Origin: Micromonospora sp. CB01531
GTDB lineage: Bacteria; Actinomycetota; Actinomycetes; Mycobacteriales; Micromonosporaceae
Length of the DNA stretch: 64,000 nt
Assembly: GCF_001905095.1 (NCBI RefSeq)
Contig: NZ_LWLS01000001.1
Coordinates: forward strand, 480,666-544,665
Direction of reading: 5' to 3'
Made by a program: the position numbers and the translations under genes. This document shows, piece after piece, positions 1 through 8,476 of the stretch. A model generated the notes under the pieces. That model saw only the letters and a list, made by a program, of their open reading frames with translations. It had not been told where the DNA came from and ran no database searches. Position 1 is the stretch's first letter. Each line of letters starts with the position of its first letter.

Positions 1-1
1 G

Positions 2-298
2 CTCTCCTGGTACGACCGGCTGCCCTGGTGGGTCACCGTGGTGATCCTGGTCCGGGAGTTGGGCATCACCGCGCTGCGCTTCTGGGTGATCCGGCGCGGG
101 GTGATCGCGGCCAGTCGGGGCGGCAAGATCAAGACAGCGCTCCAGATTCTCGCCATCACCTGGTACCTCTGGCCGATGCCGGAGCCGCTGGCCGTCGTCG
201 GCCCGTGGATCATGGGTGCCGCGGTCGTCGTCACCGTGCTGACCGGCTTCGACTACATCGCCCAGGCCCTCCGGCTCCGCCGCCGCCCCATCCCCTGA
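2..298 (+). CDS. pgsA: CDP-diacylglycerol-glycerol-3-phosphate 3-phosphatidyltransferase, C-terminal part
   Basis: The open frame enters from the left edge, so only the last 98 residues are visible and the start lies outside the window. The segment carries hydrophobic stretches typical of the last transmembrane helices of CDP-alcohol phosphatidyltransferases, with the family-typical run VILVRELGITALRFWVIRRG followed by the ASRGGKIKTALQ loop. The catalytic CDP-alcohol motif is expected upstream and cannot be seen. In this family the enzyme makes phosphatidylglycerolphosphate in the membrane. The following order, cinA then clgR then pspA, is what is found next to pgsA in many actinobacteria, which supports the call. 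Confidence 0.88.
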   Translation, partial: LSWYDRLPWWVTVVILVRELGITALRFWVIRRGVIAASRGGKIKTALQILAITWYLWPMPEPLAVVGPWIMGAAVVVTVLTGFDYIAQALRLRRRPIP

Positions 299-441
299 CC
301 GCGCCCGCCCCACCCCTCGCCCGGGTCGGGCGATCATGAGTTCGTTGCCCCCTGGACCGGCGTGTCATGGCGATGACCCCGTGATCGACGGATCGGTGGG
401 GAGGATGAGTAGGCCGAGGTGGGGAGGGAAGGGACTGGGGC

Positions 442-1011
442 ATGGATGATCGGGATGCGCGGGGGGAACGCCCCGTCGGCAGTCCAGCGGCCGGGGTGGT
501 GCACAGCCTGTTGGAGCGGCACGAGACGTTGGCCACCGTCGAGTCCCTCACCGGCGGCCTGCTCTCCGCCTCGATCGTGGAGATCGCCGGGGTGAGCGGG
601 ACGTACCGGGGCGGGCTGGTGGTCTACGCCACCGAGCTGAAGGCGCAGCTGGCGGGCGTACCCGAGGACCTGCTGGCGGAGCGGGGACCGGTCGATCCGG
701 ACGTGGCCGTGGCGCTCGCCGAGGGCGGGCGGCGCCGCTGCGGTGCCGACTGGGGGCTGGCCACCACCGGGGTGGCCGGGCCGGAACCGCAGGACGGCAA
801 GCCGGTCGGCCTGGTGTACGTCGCGGTCGCCGGGCCCGGCGACACCCAGGTACGCCAGCTCGACCTCGACGGGGGCCGCGCGCACATCCGGTCGGCCGCG
901 GTGATCGAGGCGCTGCGATTGCTCGCCGACCGGCTGCACGCCGCCACCGAGCGGGAGGCCGATGCGGGTCCGACGGATGCCGCCGACCGGGCCGGGGTGG
1001 GTCGTCGGTGA
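442..1011 (+). CDS. cinA: CinA C-terminal domain protein (PncC-type nicotinamide-nucleotide amidase family)
   Basis: A 189-residue protein made of a single CinA C-terminal domain. The family signature is visible as TVESLTGGLLSASIVEIAGVS near residues 33-53, followed by the YATELKAQLAGV segment and the TTGVAGPEPQDGKPVGLVYVA stretch that ends the active-site region. Proteins of this type hydrolyse NMN to nicotinate mononucleotide in the pyridine nucleotide salvage cycle. The N-terminal MoCF_biosynth domain of long CinA proteins is absent, so this is the short PncC-like form. The ATG follows a purine-rich GGGAGGGAAGGG stretch. About 140 bp separate it from pgsA, and it reads toward clgR. Confidence 0.88.
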   Translation: MDDRDARGERPVGSPAAGVVHSLLERHETLATVESLTGGLLSASIVEIAGVSGTYRGGLVVYATELKAQLAGVPEDLLAERGPVDPDVAVALAEGGRRRCGADWGLATTGVAGPEPQDGKPVGLVYVAVAGPGDTQVRQLDLDGGRAHIRSAAVIEALRLLADRLHAATEREADAGPTDAADRAGVGRR

Positions 1012-1219
1012 GCCGGACGCCCACCGCCCGGCCGAGGGCCGCCCGACCGGCCCGCGCGGCGGGCTCGGCGATTGATGGGGCGGGGCGGGATGTCGCCGGG
1101 GCGGCTAACGGGTACGGTTGCGGGAAGGCTCCGACGAACGACGTCGGCGCCGGGGCGGTCCACCGCGTCCGGCGCGGCACGACGGGCCGGAGATGGTGGT
1201 CCCGTCAGGGGGAGGTGCG

Positions 1220-1669
1220 ATGGTCCTGCTACGCCGGGTGATCGGTGACGCACTGCGGGCGCGCCGGCAGGGGCAGCACCGCACCCTCCGCGAGGTCTCC
1301 TCCGCCGCCAACGTGAGCCTCGGTTACCTCTCCGAGATCGAACGCGGCCAGAAGGAAGCCTCCAGCGAGCTGCTGGCCGCGATCTGCGACGCGCTCGGCG
1401 CCCGCCTGTCCGAGCTGCTCCGCGAGGTCAGCGACACGGTCGCCCTGGCCGAGCAGCTGCCGGGCGTGCTGGTGCCGGTGGCCGACGAGCCGGTCGAGTC
1501 GACCCCGGTCGCCCCGCCCGCCGTCCGCAAGGCGACCAACCGGAGCGTCCGCCAGGTCGCCTCCGACGGGTCGGTCGCCGTCCAGGTCCGCCAGGACTCG
1601 CCGCTCAAGGCGACGCTGCGCAGCACCCGGGTCCGCCCCGCGGACCGGGACGTGGTCTGCGCCGCCTGA
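1220..1669 (+). CDS. clgR: XRE-family stress regulator ClgR
   Basis: A 149-residue protein with a helix-turn-helix of the XRE/Cro type at roughly residues 6-65. Its core, [20 protein letters not shown], is the recognisable ClgR signature. In actinobacteria ClgR activates clp protease genes and the pspA envelope-stress cluster. The ATG at 1220 is preceded by a strong GGGGGAGGTG ribosome site. An in-frame ATG lies 102 bp further upstream but would add an arginine/glycine-rich tail with no family similarity, so I prefer 1220. The gene sits just upstream of pspA, as in Mycobacterium tuberculosis (Rv2745c-Rv2744c), which suggests direct control of its neighbour. The C-terminal half is low-complexity and ends in a lone cysteine-alanine-alanine. 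Confidence 0.9.
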   Translation: MVLLRRVIGDALRARRQGQHRTLREVSSAANVSLGYLSEIERGQKEASSELLAAICDALGARLSELLREVSDTVALAEQLPGVLVPVADEPVESTPVAPPAVRKATNRSVRQVASDGSVAVQVRQDSPLKATLRSTRVRPADRDVVCAA

Positions 1670-1841
1670 TCCGCTCCGTCGCGCCATGGCCGCCGGTGGC
1701 GGACGCCGCGTACTGTTGATCAGGGTCGTACAGGTGCCGCGCTGGCGTCGGGCTGGGACGATGGAGGCTCACCGCGCGGCCCGCCGGTCGACCCGCCCGG
1801 CCGGCGTGGCGGCGCGACGTTACTGAGGGGACAACGCGGAG

Positions 1842-2708
1842 ATGGCGAACCCGTTCGTCAAGGGTTGGAAATACCTGATGGCGCTCTTCGGCTCGAAGAT
1901 CGACGAGCACGCCGACCCGAAGGTGCAGATCCAGCAGGCCATCGAGGAGGCCCAGCGGCAGCACCAGGCGCTGGTCCAGCAGGCGGCTGCGGTGATCGGC
2001 AACCAGCGCCAGCTCGAGATGAAGCTGTCCCGGCAGATGTCCGAGGTCGAGCAGTTCCAGGCCAACGCCCGGCAGGCCCTGGTCCTGGCCGACCAGGCCC
2101 GGGCCCGGGGCGACGAGACCGAGGCGGGGCGGTACGAGCAGTCCGCGCAGCTGCTCGCCACCCAGTTGGTCTCCGCCGAGCAGGCCGCCGAGGACCTCAA
2201 GACGCTGCACGACCAGGCGCTCGGTGCAGCCGCGCAGGCCCGCAAGGCCGTCGAGAACAACTCGATGATCCTCCAGCAGAAGCTGGCCGAGCGGACCAAG
2301 CTGCTCAGCCAGCTCGAACAGGCCAAGATGCAGGAGAGCGTGGCCCGCTCGCTGGAGTCCATGTCCGCGCTCACCGCGCCCGGCACCACCCCCTCCCTGG
2401 ACGAGGTCCGGGACCGGATCGAGCGCAGGTACGCCACCGCGATGGGCCGGGCCGAGCTGGCCGGCAACTCCGTCGAGGGCCGGATGCTGGAGATCCAGAA
2501 GGCCACGCTCGACTCCGCCGGGACGGCGAGACTGGAGCAGATCCGGTCGAGCATGACCGGCGAGCGGCTCACCGGCCGCCAGGAGTCCCCGGCGGTCGGG
2601 CAGCCAGCGGCCGCGCCGGCCGCCGACCCGGCCGCGGCCGCCCGGCTGGACCAGATCCGGGCCAGCATGAGCCGCGAGCAGGGCGCCGGGGAGAGCACCA
2701 CCGGCTGA
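1842..2708 (+). CDS. pspA: PspA/IM30 membrane-stress protein
   Basis: A 288-residue PspA/IM30 homologue. It starts with the short amphipathic [20 protein letters not shown] and the [14 protein letters not shown] segment that marks the family, then forms a long, nearly uninterrupted alpha-helical coiled coil (about residues 25-225) rich in Gln, Glu and Ala. The family binds damaged membranes as oligomers and protects against proton leakage; this form matches the mycobacterial 35 kDa antigen. The C-terminal tail holds two copies of a similar motif, [10 protein letters not shown] and [10 protein letters not shown], joined by an Ala/Pro linker. A GAGGGG ribosome site precedes the ATG. It lies 172 bp after clgR and 16 bp before the pspM-like gene. 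Confidence 0.93.
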   Translation: MANPFVKGWKYLMALFGSKIDEHADPKVQIQQAIEEAQRQHQALVQQAAAVIGNQRQLEMKLSRQMSEVEQFQANARQALVLADQARARGDETEAGRYEQSAQLLATQLVSAEQAAEDLKTLHDQALGAAAQARKAVENNSMILQQKLAERTKLLSQLEQAKMQESVARSLESMSALTAPGTTPSLDEVRDRIERRYATAMGRAELAGNSVEGRMLEIQKATLDSAGTARLEQIRSSMTGERLTGRQESPAVGQPAAAPAADPAAAARLDQIRASMSREQGAGESTTG

Positions 2709-2724
2709 GAGGCGGGGGAGACCG

Positions 2725-3504
2725 ATGGCCGACGAGCGGAACCGACACTTCCGCCGGCTGCGCCGGTTGCGGCGCTCCGCCCGACGGTGGAGCGTCCTGG
2801 CCGGCGGGCTCGGCGGTGCGGCGGCGGTGCTGACCCCGTACGCCGGGATCGGCCTGCCGGACGCCGTCTGGGCCGGTGCCGCGGGCAGCGCCATCGCCGT
2901 CGCCGCCTGGCGCTGGGCCGACCTCCGCGCGCTGGCCGCCGTGCCGGCACCGCCGGCCCTCGACCCGGCCGAGGCCGCTGCCCGCTCCCGCGCCCGGCTG
3001 GTCGCCGCCGTCGAGCGGCTGCCCGTCGGCCCGGGCGTCCTGTCCGAGGTACGCCGGGTCCGCTCCCGCCTGGCGCTACGCGGCACCTCCGCGGCCAGGG
3101 CGTGGGCCCGGCTGGACCGGGCGGCACTGACCCTGGCCGGGATGACCGGGCGGCTGACCGGGCTGGCCGAGCCGGCGGTCCAGGAGGCCGCCGAGGCCGA
3201 CCGCTCCCTGCGCGACCTGGCCAACCGGGTGGCCAGCGTGGAACGGGCCCTCAAGCTCGCCCCGGCCGAGGCCCAGGGGTCGCTCGCCGCAGCGCACGGC
3301 ACCCTGGCCGCCCAGCTCGAGAGCGGGGTCGCCGCGTACGAGCGGCTGGTGGTGGCCGCCGCCGGCTACGTTGCCGAGGACGCCCGGCCCAGCACCGAGC
3401 ACCCGGCCGCCGCCCGCCTCACCGAGGCGACCGACCTGCTGCACGGCGTGGCCTCGGCCCTGGCCGAACTCCGCACCGCCCACCCCCCGCTCCCCACTCC
3501 CTGA
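2725..3504 (+). CDS. pspM: PspM-like envelope-stress membrane protein
   Basis: A 259-residue protein with two hydrophobic helices near the N terminus (about residues 20-58, VLAGGLGGAAAVLTPYAGIG and AVWAGAAGSAIAVAAW). A long Ala/Arg/Leu-rich helical, probably cytoplasmic region follows. It begins 16 bp after pspA behind a GGGGGAG ribosome site, so the two are one transcription unit. Position and two-helix topology correspond to Rv2743c (PspM) of the mycobacterial Psp system, which tethers PspA to the membrane. The name rests mainly on synteny and topology. A pspN equivalent is not present afterwards. The gene ends against a convergent gene with a palindromic repeat between them. Confidence 0.7.
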   Translation: MADERNRHFRRLRRLRRSARRWSVLAGGLGGAAAVLTPYAGIGLPDAVWAGAAGSAIAVAAWRWADLRALAAVPAPPALDPAEAAARSRARLVAAVERLPVGPGVLSEVRRVRSRLALRGTSAARAWARLDRAALTLAGMTGRLTGLAEPAVQEAAEADRSLRDLANRVASVERALKLAPAEAQGSLAAAHGTLAAQLESGVAAYERLVVAAAGYVAEDARPSTEHPAAARLTEATDLLHGVASALAELRTAHPPLPTP

Positions 3505-3513
3505 CCGACCTGT

Positions 3514-3572
3514 GTTGATCAAGAAGGTGCGTCCGGACCGCGCGAAGTCCTGACGTAAGCCTCTTGATCAAC
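3514..3572. repeat. Palindromic intergenic repeat, copy A (GTTGATCAAG ends)
   Basis: A 59 bp element with inverted ends, GTTGATCAAGA at 3514-3524 and TCTTGATCAAC at 3562-3572. Complementarity continues imperfectly inward for about 20 bp on each side. A second copy with the same ends lies at 16191-16250. It fills the space between two convergent genes (stops at 3504 and 3584), so it could also serve as a bidirectional terminator. The sharply defined identical ends suggest a small mobile or REP-like palindrome. Confidence 0.75.
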
Positions 3573-3583
3573 GCAGCGGGTGG

Positions 3584-6500
3584 TCAGTCGGGAGTGGTGA
3601 TGGGGATGGGGCCGGTCCAGGCGGACGTGCCGACGACGTTGAACGACCTGATCCGGTAGTGGTAGGTGACGCCGCGGGCCAGCCCGGTGTTGGTGAACCC
3701 CCGGCCGGTGACGCTGAAGGCGGACAGTTCGCGGGTGAATCCGGGGTCTATCGCGCGCTGCACCACGAAGCCGGACCCGGGCCCGGTGGGCGTGCTGGCG
3801 GACCAACTCAGGATCACCGTGGCGGTGTCCGGGGCAGGTGCGGTCGCGGTGGCGCACACCCCGGTCGGCACTCCGGGCCGGGGCGGGGTGGTCACCGTCG
3901 CCACCGTGGACCAGGGTGAGGCGGCACCCAGGTAGGTGGTGCGTACCCGGTAGTAGTACGTGGTGTCCGGGGCGGCCGCTGCGTCGAGATGGGCGTCGCC
4001 GACCGCGATGGCGGTGGTGCCCGGCCCGCTGGTGAACGTCGGGTTGGTGGCCCGCTGCACGTCCACCCCGGTGGCGAAGGAGCGGTTGGCCCAGCGCAAC
4101 GCGACCCGCAGCGGTGCGGCCGGCGGCACCGCCGCGGTCAGCTTCGCCGGCGAGGTGAGCTGCACCGACGCCGGGACGCTGTTCGACCAGGCCGAGCAGC
4201 TGACCGCGTTCTCCGCCCGGATCCGGTAGTGGTAGGTGACCCCGGGCGTCACCGTCGCGTCGGTGTACCGGGTGGCGCTGGCCGCCACGGTGATCTCGGT
4301 GAGCCCGGCGGTGAACGTGGTGTCGGTGGCCCGCTGCAGCAGGTGACTGGTGGCCGGCGGGCGGCTGCCGTTGCCCGTCCAGGCGAGCGCGATGGCCGGC
4401 AGCACGGTGGCCGACCCGGGCGCCGGGGTGGCGGTCAGCCCGGTCGGCGCCTTGGGGGCGACCCGCACCACCAGGGGCCGGCTCATGCCCTGGTCGCGTA
4501 GCCCCGCCGACCGGGTCTGCCAGCGATACTCCCAGCCCAGGTTGACCAGCTGGTTGACCACGGTGGCGGGCCGCCCGTCGATCGGACTGACCGGGCTGCC
4601 GTCGAGGCGGACGCCGGCCGGCCGGGTGGGGTCGAGCAGCCGTACGCTGTCGCCGATCTTGAACGGCAGGCCGGGCAGGACCGGGCGCAGCGCCACGATC
4701 ACGTCCTCCCGGGGGTTGACCCGGACGGTCTCCTTCCAGCCCAGCTCGTTGGGCTCGGGCGGGCGCAGCGTGCCGTCCCAGCCGACCCGGTTGACCAGTT
4801 GCAGGTCGCAGCCCTCGACGTGCACCGGCTGGGTACCGGGGGCGTCCCCGACGATCCGCCACAACTGGGTGCCATCGGCCGGGGCGCCCACCGGCACGGT
4901 GGGGTCGGTCGCGTACAGCACCTCGGTGGCCGGGTCGACCGGCCCGAGCGGCAGGGTGGCCGGGGCCAGCGGGCCGGCGTGCGGGTGGCCCACGCCGAGG
5001 CGACCCACCGCCCGGCCGTGCCGGGGCTCGAACACCTGCCCGACCGACTTCACCGCCAACGGCAGAGTCACCGGAGTGACCGCGCCCACCGGGGTGAAGG
5101 TCACCGAGGTGGTCCGTGCAGGCACCAGCGTCTCCCGAGGCGTCAGCGTGCCGAAGGCGGCGTCGTACGCCGGCTGCGGCACGATCGGCGGCTGCTGGCT
5201 CTCCGCGTACGCGCCGGGCAGGCGGGCGGCCAGTCGGGCCAGGTCGTACGGTGGCGCCGGGATGCCCGCCACCCGGAACTGGAGCAGGGTCCGGGTGTTC
5301 GGCCCGTAGCCGGGCTGGGCGGCGGGGAGGCCGCCGATCGCGGTGCGGTCCGGGGCGTCGGTGTGGTGGTCGTACCGGGGGTCGAACCGGGGCAGCGGGG
5401 CCGGGCAGTCGTTGTAGAGGATCAGTGTGCTGCCCGGGGGGACGGCGGAGAAGTCCACCACCACGTCGGCCCGCTCGCCGGGGGCGAGCAGCAGGGTGTG
5501 CCCGTCCACGTTGAGCACGGTCGGGTCCTGGCGGTCGTAGCGGTAGCCGATCGGCTGGTTCACCAGCACCACCGGGGCGGGCAGCAGGCCGCACTCGTTG
5601 CCGACCTGGATCAGGTCCGGGCCGGCGGCGCGCGGGTCCGGCACCCCGCCGTCGCGCCCATCGGTGGGCCAGTACGCCGGCCGCCCGGCCGCGTGGACCG
5701 CCTCGACCATCGGCACCTCCCCGGCCTCCGGCTCGGCCAGGTCGCCGTCCTCGGTCCACATCGGCTCGTCCGAGCACGCCCGGTAGAGCTGGAGGTGGAG
5801 GCTGCGGTCCGCGCAGGCGTTGAGGATCCGGAACCGGTACGCCCGCGGCGCCACCACCAGGTACGGGTAGGCCACCCCGTTCACCAGCGGGGTGTCCCCG
5901 TACGCCTCGGGGACGGCCGACGGGTGCGGCACACCCGGTGCCAGCGGCGGTTCCTCCGGTTCGGCGACCGGGTCGTGGTGCGGGTTCGGCACCGGGGCGA
6001 CCCACGGGCTGCCGCTGCCGTCCGGGTCGTGTGTCCACGGCCCGTAGTCCCAGCGGCCCGTGGGGTTGCTGCCGGTGCGGCGATAGGGGTTCTGCCGTGG
6101 CTGGTAGACGTGCGGGTGCCAGAGGCTGCCCTTGGCGCCCCAACGGTCCCGGTCCCAGGTCGGGTCCTGGTCGGCGAGCTGCGCGTCGTCCGGTACGAAC
6201 GTCTTGTCCTGGATCATCAGCGGCAGCTGCTCGGCGGGGAGCACCCCCTCGTCGACCAGCCGCTCCTCGGCCGGATCGGTGAGCAGGTAGGGGGCGAGCT
6301 GCCCGGAGTAGACGGTGAGCCGGGACAGGCCGAGCGTGTTGTCGTGCAGCCACATCAGCCGCCCGCTCTGCTCGTTCGGGAAGTAGAGCGTGGTGGCCCC
6401 GGCGCCCGGCGGCGGCATGTCCGGCACCGGGACGACCCCCACCCCGGTCGGGTACGGGGTGATCTCGCCGGCAGGGGTGACCCACTGCCACGGGTTGCCC

Positions 6501-7369
6501 GCGCTGATCCAGGCGGTCTGCGCGCCGGCCAGGTGCGGCACCGCCCGGTTCTGCGGGTACGGCGCCGGCCCGTCCCGCGGCCCGGTCCCGGCCCCGTCCA
6601 CGGTCTCGTCGACCGGCAGGAAGAGCTCACCGGCCCGCCCGGTCGGGAGTTGGTTGATGAACTTGATCCGCACCGGCCGGCCACGGCGGGCCAGGATCAG
6701 CGGCCCGAGGTGCCAGGGCCGGTCCGGCGGGCTGACCGTGTTGTGCCCGGACGGGTCGGTGCCCAGGTTGAGCTGGCGGTAGCCGCGCAGCCGGGTGGCG
6801 GGCAGGTCGCGGTGCAGGCGTTGCGCGTACTCCTGGAGCCCAATCTCGTAGTAGTCGCAGCCGGGCCAGCTGATGGTGTCCGGCACCGCCACCGGCAGCC
6901 GGGCATCCAGCCCGGCGGTGGCCGGTGACGGCTCCAGCGACGGCTTCAGATCGCTGCGCGGCGCCAGACCGGCCTTCATTCGGTCCGGAGTGCCGCCTGG
7001 CGGCGCGGAGGCCGAATTAGGGCCGCCAGCCGAGCCGGAGTTGTCGAACGACTGCTCCAGGTCGCGGCGCGGCGTCAGACGCGCCGAGCTGGAGTTGTCG
7101 AACGCGGGCACCGGCAGCGCGTCGACGAACTTGCGGATGCCCGTTCCGGGTACCGGCCGGCCGGCCGGGTCGAGGGTCGACAGCGGGCTGCCGGCGAAGT
7201 TCGGCACCGGGCCGAAGCAGCGGGGCACGGCGGCCGGGTCGAGGCTGGCCGGCGCCGGCCCGGTCGCCTCCTCGGCGAGCCGGGCGGCGGGCACGGTCGG
7301 CGTATTGTCCTCGACGGCCCGGACGGCACGGTCCGCCCAGCCCGGCCGGAATCTGCGGAACAGGGCCAT
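3584..7369 (-). CDS. Multicopper-oxidase-fold protein with three fibronectin type III repeats, copper ligands lost
   Basis: A 1261-residue protein. The first 970 residues follow the cupredoxin layout of multicopper oxidases, with recognisable blocks such as GRPVRIKFINQLP, WLHDNTLGLSRLTVYSG and GERADVVVDFS. From about residue 973 to the end there are three fibronectin type III repeats, each with the VTYHYRIRAEN-like strand. The copper-binding blocks are altered: the first HLH block reads HLAG (279-282), HDH reads HDN (342-344), the HPxHLH block reads QPVHVEG (848-854), and the C-terminal HCH-x-LEH block reads YRWQTRSAGL. The protein therefore probably does not bind the usual copper set. No signal peptide is visible. 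A GGGGAGAGCC ribosome site precedes the ATG at 7369. Residues about 95-145 contain a dispersed nucleotide repeat. Function unknown; a structural or coat role is only a guess. Confidence 0.75.
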   Translation of the reverse strand: MALFRRFRPGWADRAVRAVEDNTPTVPAARLAEEATGPAPASLDPAAVPRCFGPVPNFAGSPLSTLDPAGRPVPGTGIRKFVDALPVPAFDNSSSARLTPRRDLEQSFDNSGSAGGPNSASAPPGGTPDRMKAGLAPRSDLKPSLEPSPATAGLDARLPVAVPDTISWPGCDYYEIGLQEYAQRLHRDLPATRLRGYRQLNLGTDPSGHNTVSPPDRPWHLGPLILARRGRPVRIKFINQLPTGRAGELFLPVDETVDGAGTGPRDGPAPYPQNRAVPHLAGAQTAWISAGNPWQWVTPAGEITPYPTGVGVVPVPDMPPPGAGATTLYFPNEQSGRLMWLHDNTLGLSRLTVYSGQLAPYLLTDPAEERLVDEGVLPAEQLPLMIQDKTFVPDDAQLADQDPTWDRDRWGAKGSLWHPHVYQPRQNPYRRTGSNPTGRWDYGPWTHDPDGSGSPWVAPVPNPHHDPVAEPEEPPLAPGVPHPSAVPEAYGDTPLVNGVAYPYLVVAPRAYRFRILNACADRSLHLQLYRACSDEPMWTEDGDLAEPEAGEVPMVEAVHAAGRPAYWPTDGRDGGVPDPRAAGPDLIQVGNECGLLPAPVVLVNQPIGYRYDRQDPTVLNVDGHTLLLAPGERADVVVDFSAVPPGSTLILYNDCPAPLPRFDPRYDHHTDAPDRTAIGGLPAAQPGYGPNTRTLLQFRVAGIPAPPYDLARLAARLPGAYAESQQPPIVPQPAYDAAFGTLTPRETLVPARTTSVTFTPVGAVTPVTLPLAVKSVGQVFEPRHGRAVGRLGVGHPHAGPLAPATLPLGPVDPATEVLYATDPTVPVGAPADGTQLWRIVGDAPGTQPVHVEGCDLQLVNRVGWDGTLRPPEPNELGWKETVRVNPREDVIVALRPVLPGLPFKIGDSVRLLDPTRPAGVRLDGSPVSPIDGRPATVVNQLVNLGWEYRWQTRSAGLRDQGMSRPLVVRVAPKAPTGLTATPAPGSATVLPAIALAWTGNGSRPPATSHLLQRATDTTFTAGLTEITVAASATRYTDATVTPGVTYHYRIRAENAVSCSAWSNSVPASVQLTSPAKLTAAVPPAAPLRVALRWANRSFATGVDVQRATNPTFTSGPGTTAIAVGDAHLDAAAAPDTTYYYRVRTTYLGAASPWSTVATVTTPPRPGVPTGVCATATAPAPDTATVILSWSASTPTGPGSGFVVQRAIDPGFTRELSAFSVTGRGFTNTGLARGVTYHYRIRSFNVVGTSAWTGPIPITTPD
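6944..6974 (+). repeat. Degenerate copy of GC-rich coding-region repeat
   Basis: This 31 bp stretch aligns without gaps to the core at 7055-7085, with 25 of 31 positions identical by eye. It lies exactly 111 bp from that core, so both keep the same reading frame in the host gene, encoding GLAPRSDLK here and RLTPRRDLE there. Confidence 0.55.
7029..7104 (+). repeat. GC-rich coding-region repeat with 22 bp direct repeats on both sides
   Basis: A core at 7055-7085 (CTCCAGGTCGCGGCGCGGCG followed by TCAGACGCGCC) is flanked by two 22 bp direct repeats, 7029-7050 and 7083-7104, which differ at one base and contain GAGTTGTCGAACG. Related cores occur at 6944-6974, 8663-8737 and, on the other strand, 34396-34440. 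All lie inside genes. The GGCGCG and CGCGCC ends can pair into a short hairpin. Confidence 0.75.
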
Positions 7370-7619
7370 GGCTCTCCCCGGGATCGGGGCGCGCCCGCCG
7401 CCACCGCGGCGTGGCGGGGCGTACGCGCTGCTGACGATGGGTGAGCAGTCAACCGCAGCATGCGACGCCGAAGCCGGTGAGGGAAGTACCCAATCGTCCC
7501 AATCTCGGGCGATCTTGCCGGTTCGTGGAAGTTCCACGGGCCGGCCGCCAGTGTTGCCGGCCGAAGCGGATCTCCACCCGCCTGTTCCGAGCCCGGCCCT
7601 CGGGGTCGTGGCGCGGAGG

Positions 7620-8426
7620 TCAGGGTCGGTCCGGCTGGCAGGCCGGGCACCAGTAGGTGACCCGCTCGCCCTGCTCCGCCTTGCGGATGGCGGTGCCGCA
7701 GCGCCGGCAGGGCTGGGCCCGCCGGCCGTACACGTAGCTGGTCTGCCCCCGGTGCAGCGAGCCGGTGGTGCTCTGCGTCCAGCGCCCCCGGTTCGCGGCG
7801 AGCAACCGCTGCGCGAGGGCGACCGTGCCGGCCAGGTCGGGCACCGCCCCGACCGGGGTCCACGGCGAGACCCCGCGCAGGAAGAGCACCTCACACTTGT
7901 AGAGGTTGCCCACCCCGGCCAGGTTGCGCTGGTCCAGCAGCGCCTCGCCGATGCTCTCGTCCGGGTGGGCGACCAGCCGGCGGACCGCCTCGTCCGGGTC
8001 CCAGTCCGGGCCGAGCAGGTCCGGCCCCAGGTGGCCGACCAGCGACTCCTCCGCTGCGGTCGGGATGAGCGCCAGCTCGTGCAGGTGGTAGCCGACGGCG
8101 ACCGCGCCGGGGGAGCGGAGCACCGCCCGGATCAGGTGCGCCGGCCGGGCTGCCCACCGCTCGCCCGGGGCGTACGCCCGCCAGGCGCCGTCCATCCGCA
8201 GGTGCGAGTGCAGGGTCCAGTCCCGCCCGCCGTCGGGGTGCCCGTCGGGAGCGGTGAGCCGGAGCAGCAGATGCTTGCCCCGGCTGGCCGACTCCCGGAC
8301 GGTCCAGCCGGTCAGGTCGGTTACGGCGAGCTGCGGCACCCGGAAGTCGGAGCCGGTGAGCCGGGTGCCGGCCAGGGCGCGCTGGAGCACGCGGGCGGTG
8401 TTCCAGACGGTGTCACCTTCGGGCAC
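7620..8426 (-). CDS. nei: Fpg/Nei-family DNA glycosylase (endonuclease VIII-like)
   Basis: A 268-residue protein of the Fpg/Nei family, which removes oxidised bases and nicks the abasic site. The GTG at 8426 is chosen because it gives the obligatory N terminus VPEGDTVW: Pro2 is the Schiff-base nucleophile and Glu3 the catalytic acid after removal of the initiator. The H2TH region contains LLDQRNLAGVGNLYKCEVLF. The C-terminal zinc finger is complete, CRRC at its start and CPAC at its end, 16 residues apart. The PEGDT start and the overall sequence resemble the actinobacterial Nei2 subgroup more than Fpg/MutM. It stands 50 bp upstream of the SAM hydrolase stop on the same strand. Confidence 0.9.
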   Translation of the reverse strand: MPEGDTVWNTARVLQRALAGTRLTGSDFRVPQLAVTDLTGWTVRESASRGKHLLLRLTAPDGHPDGGRDWTLHSHLRMDGAWRAYAPGERWAARPAHLIRAVLRSPGAVAVGYHLHELALIPTAAEESLVGHLGPDLLGPDWDPDEAVRRLVAHPDESIGEALLDQRNLAGVGNLYKCEVLFLRGVSPWTPVGAVPDLAGTVALAQRLLAANRGRWTQSTTGSLHRGQTSYVYGRRAQPCRRCGTAIRKAEQGERVTYWCPACQPDRP

Positions 8427-8476
8427 CTCACCATCCTCCCTCGCCGGCCCGGGCCGCACACGGGCCGGACAGGGGC

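Noticed and set aside
325..345. GATCATGAGTTC shared with about 40419
   Set aside because: Twelve bases shared by two intergenic regions may be chance; the flanks do not align well enough to call a repeat.
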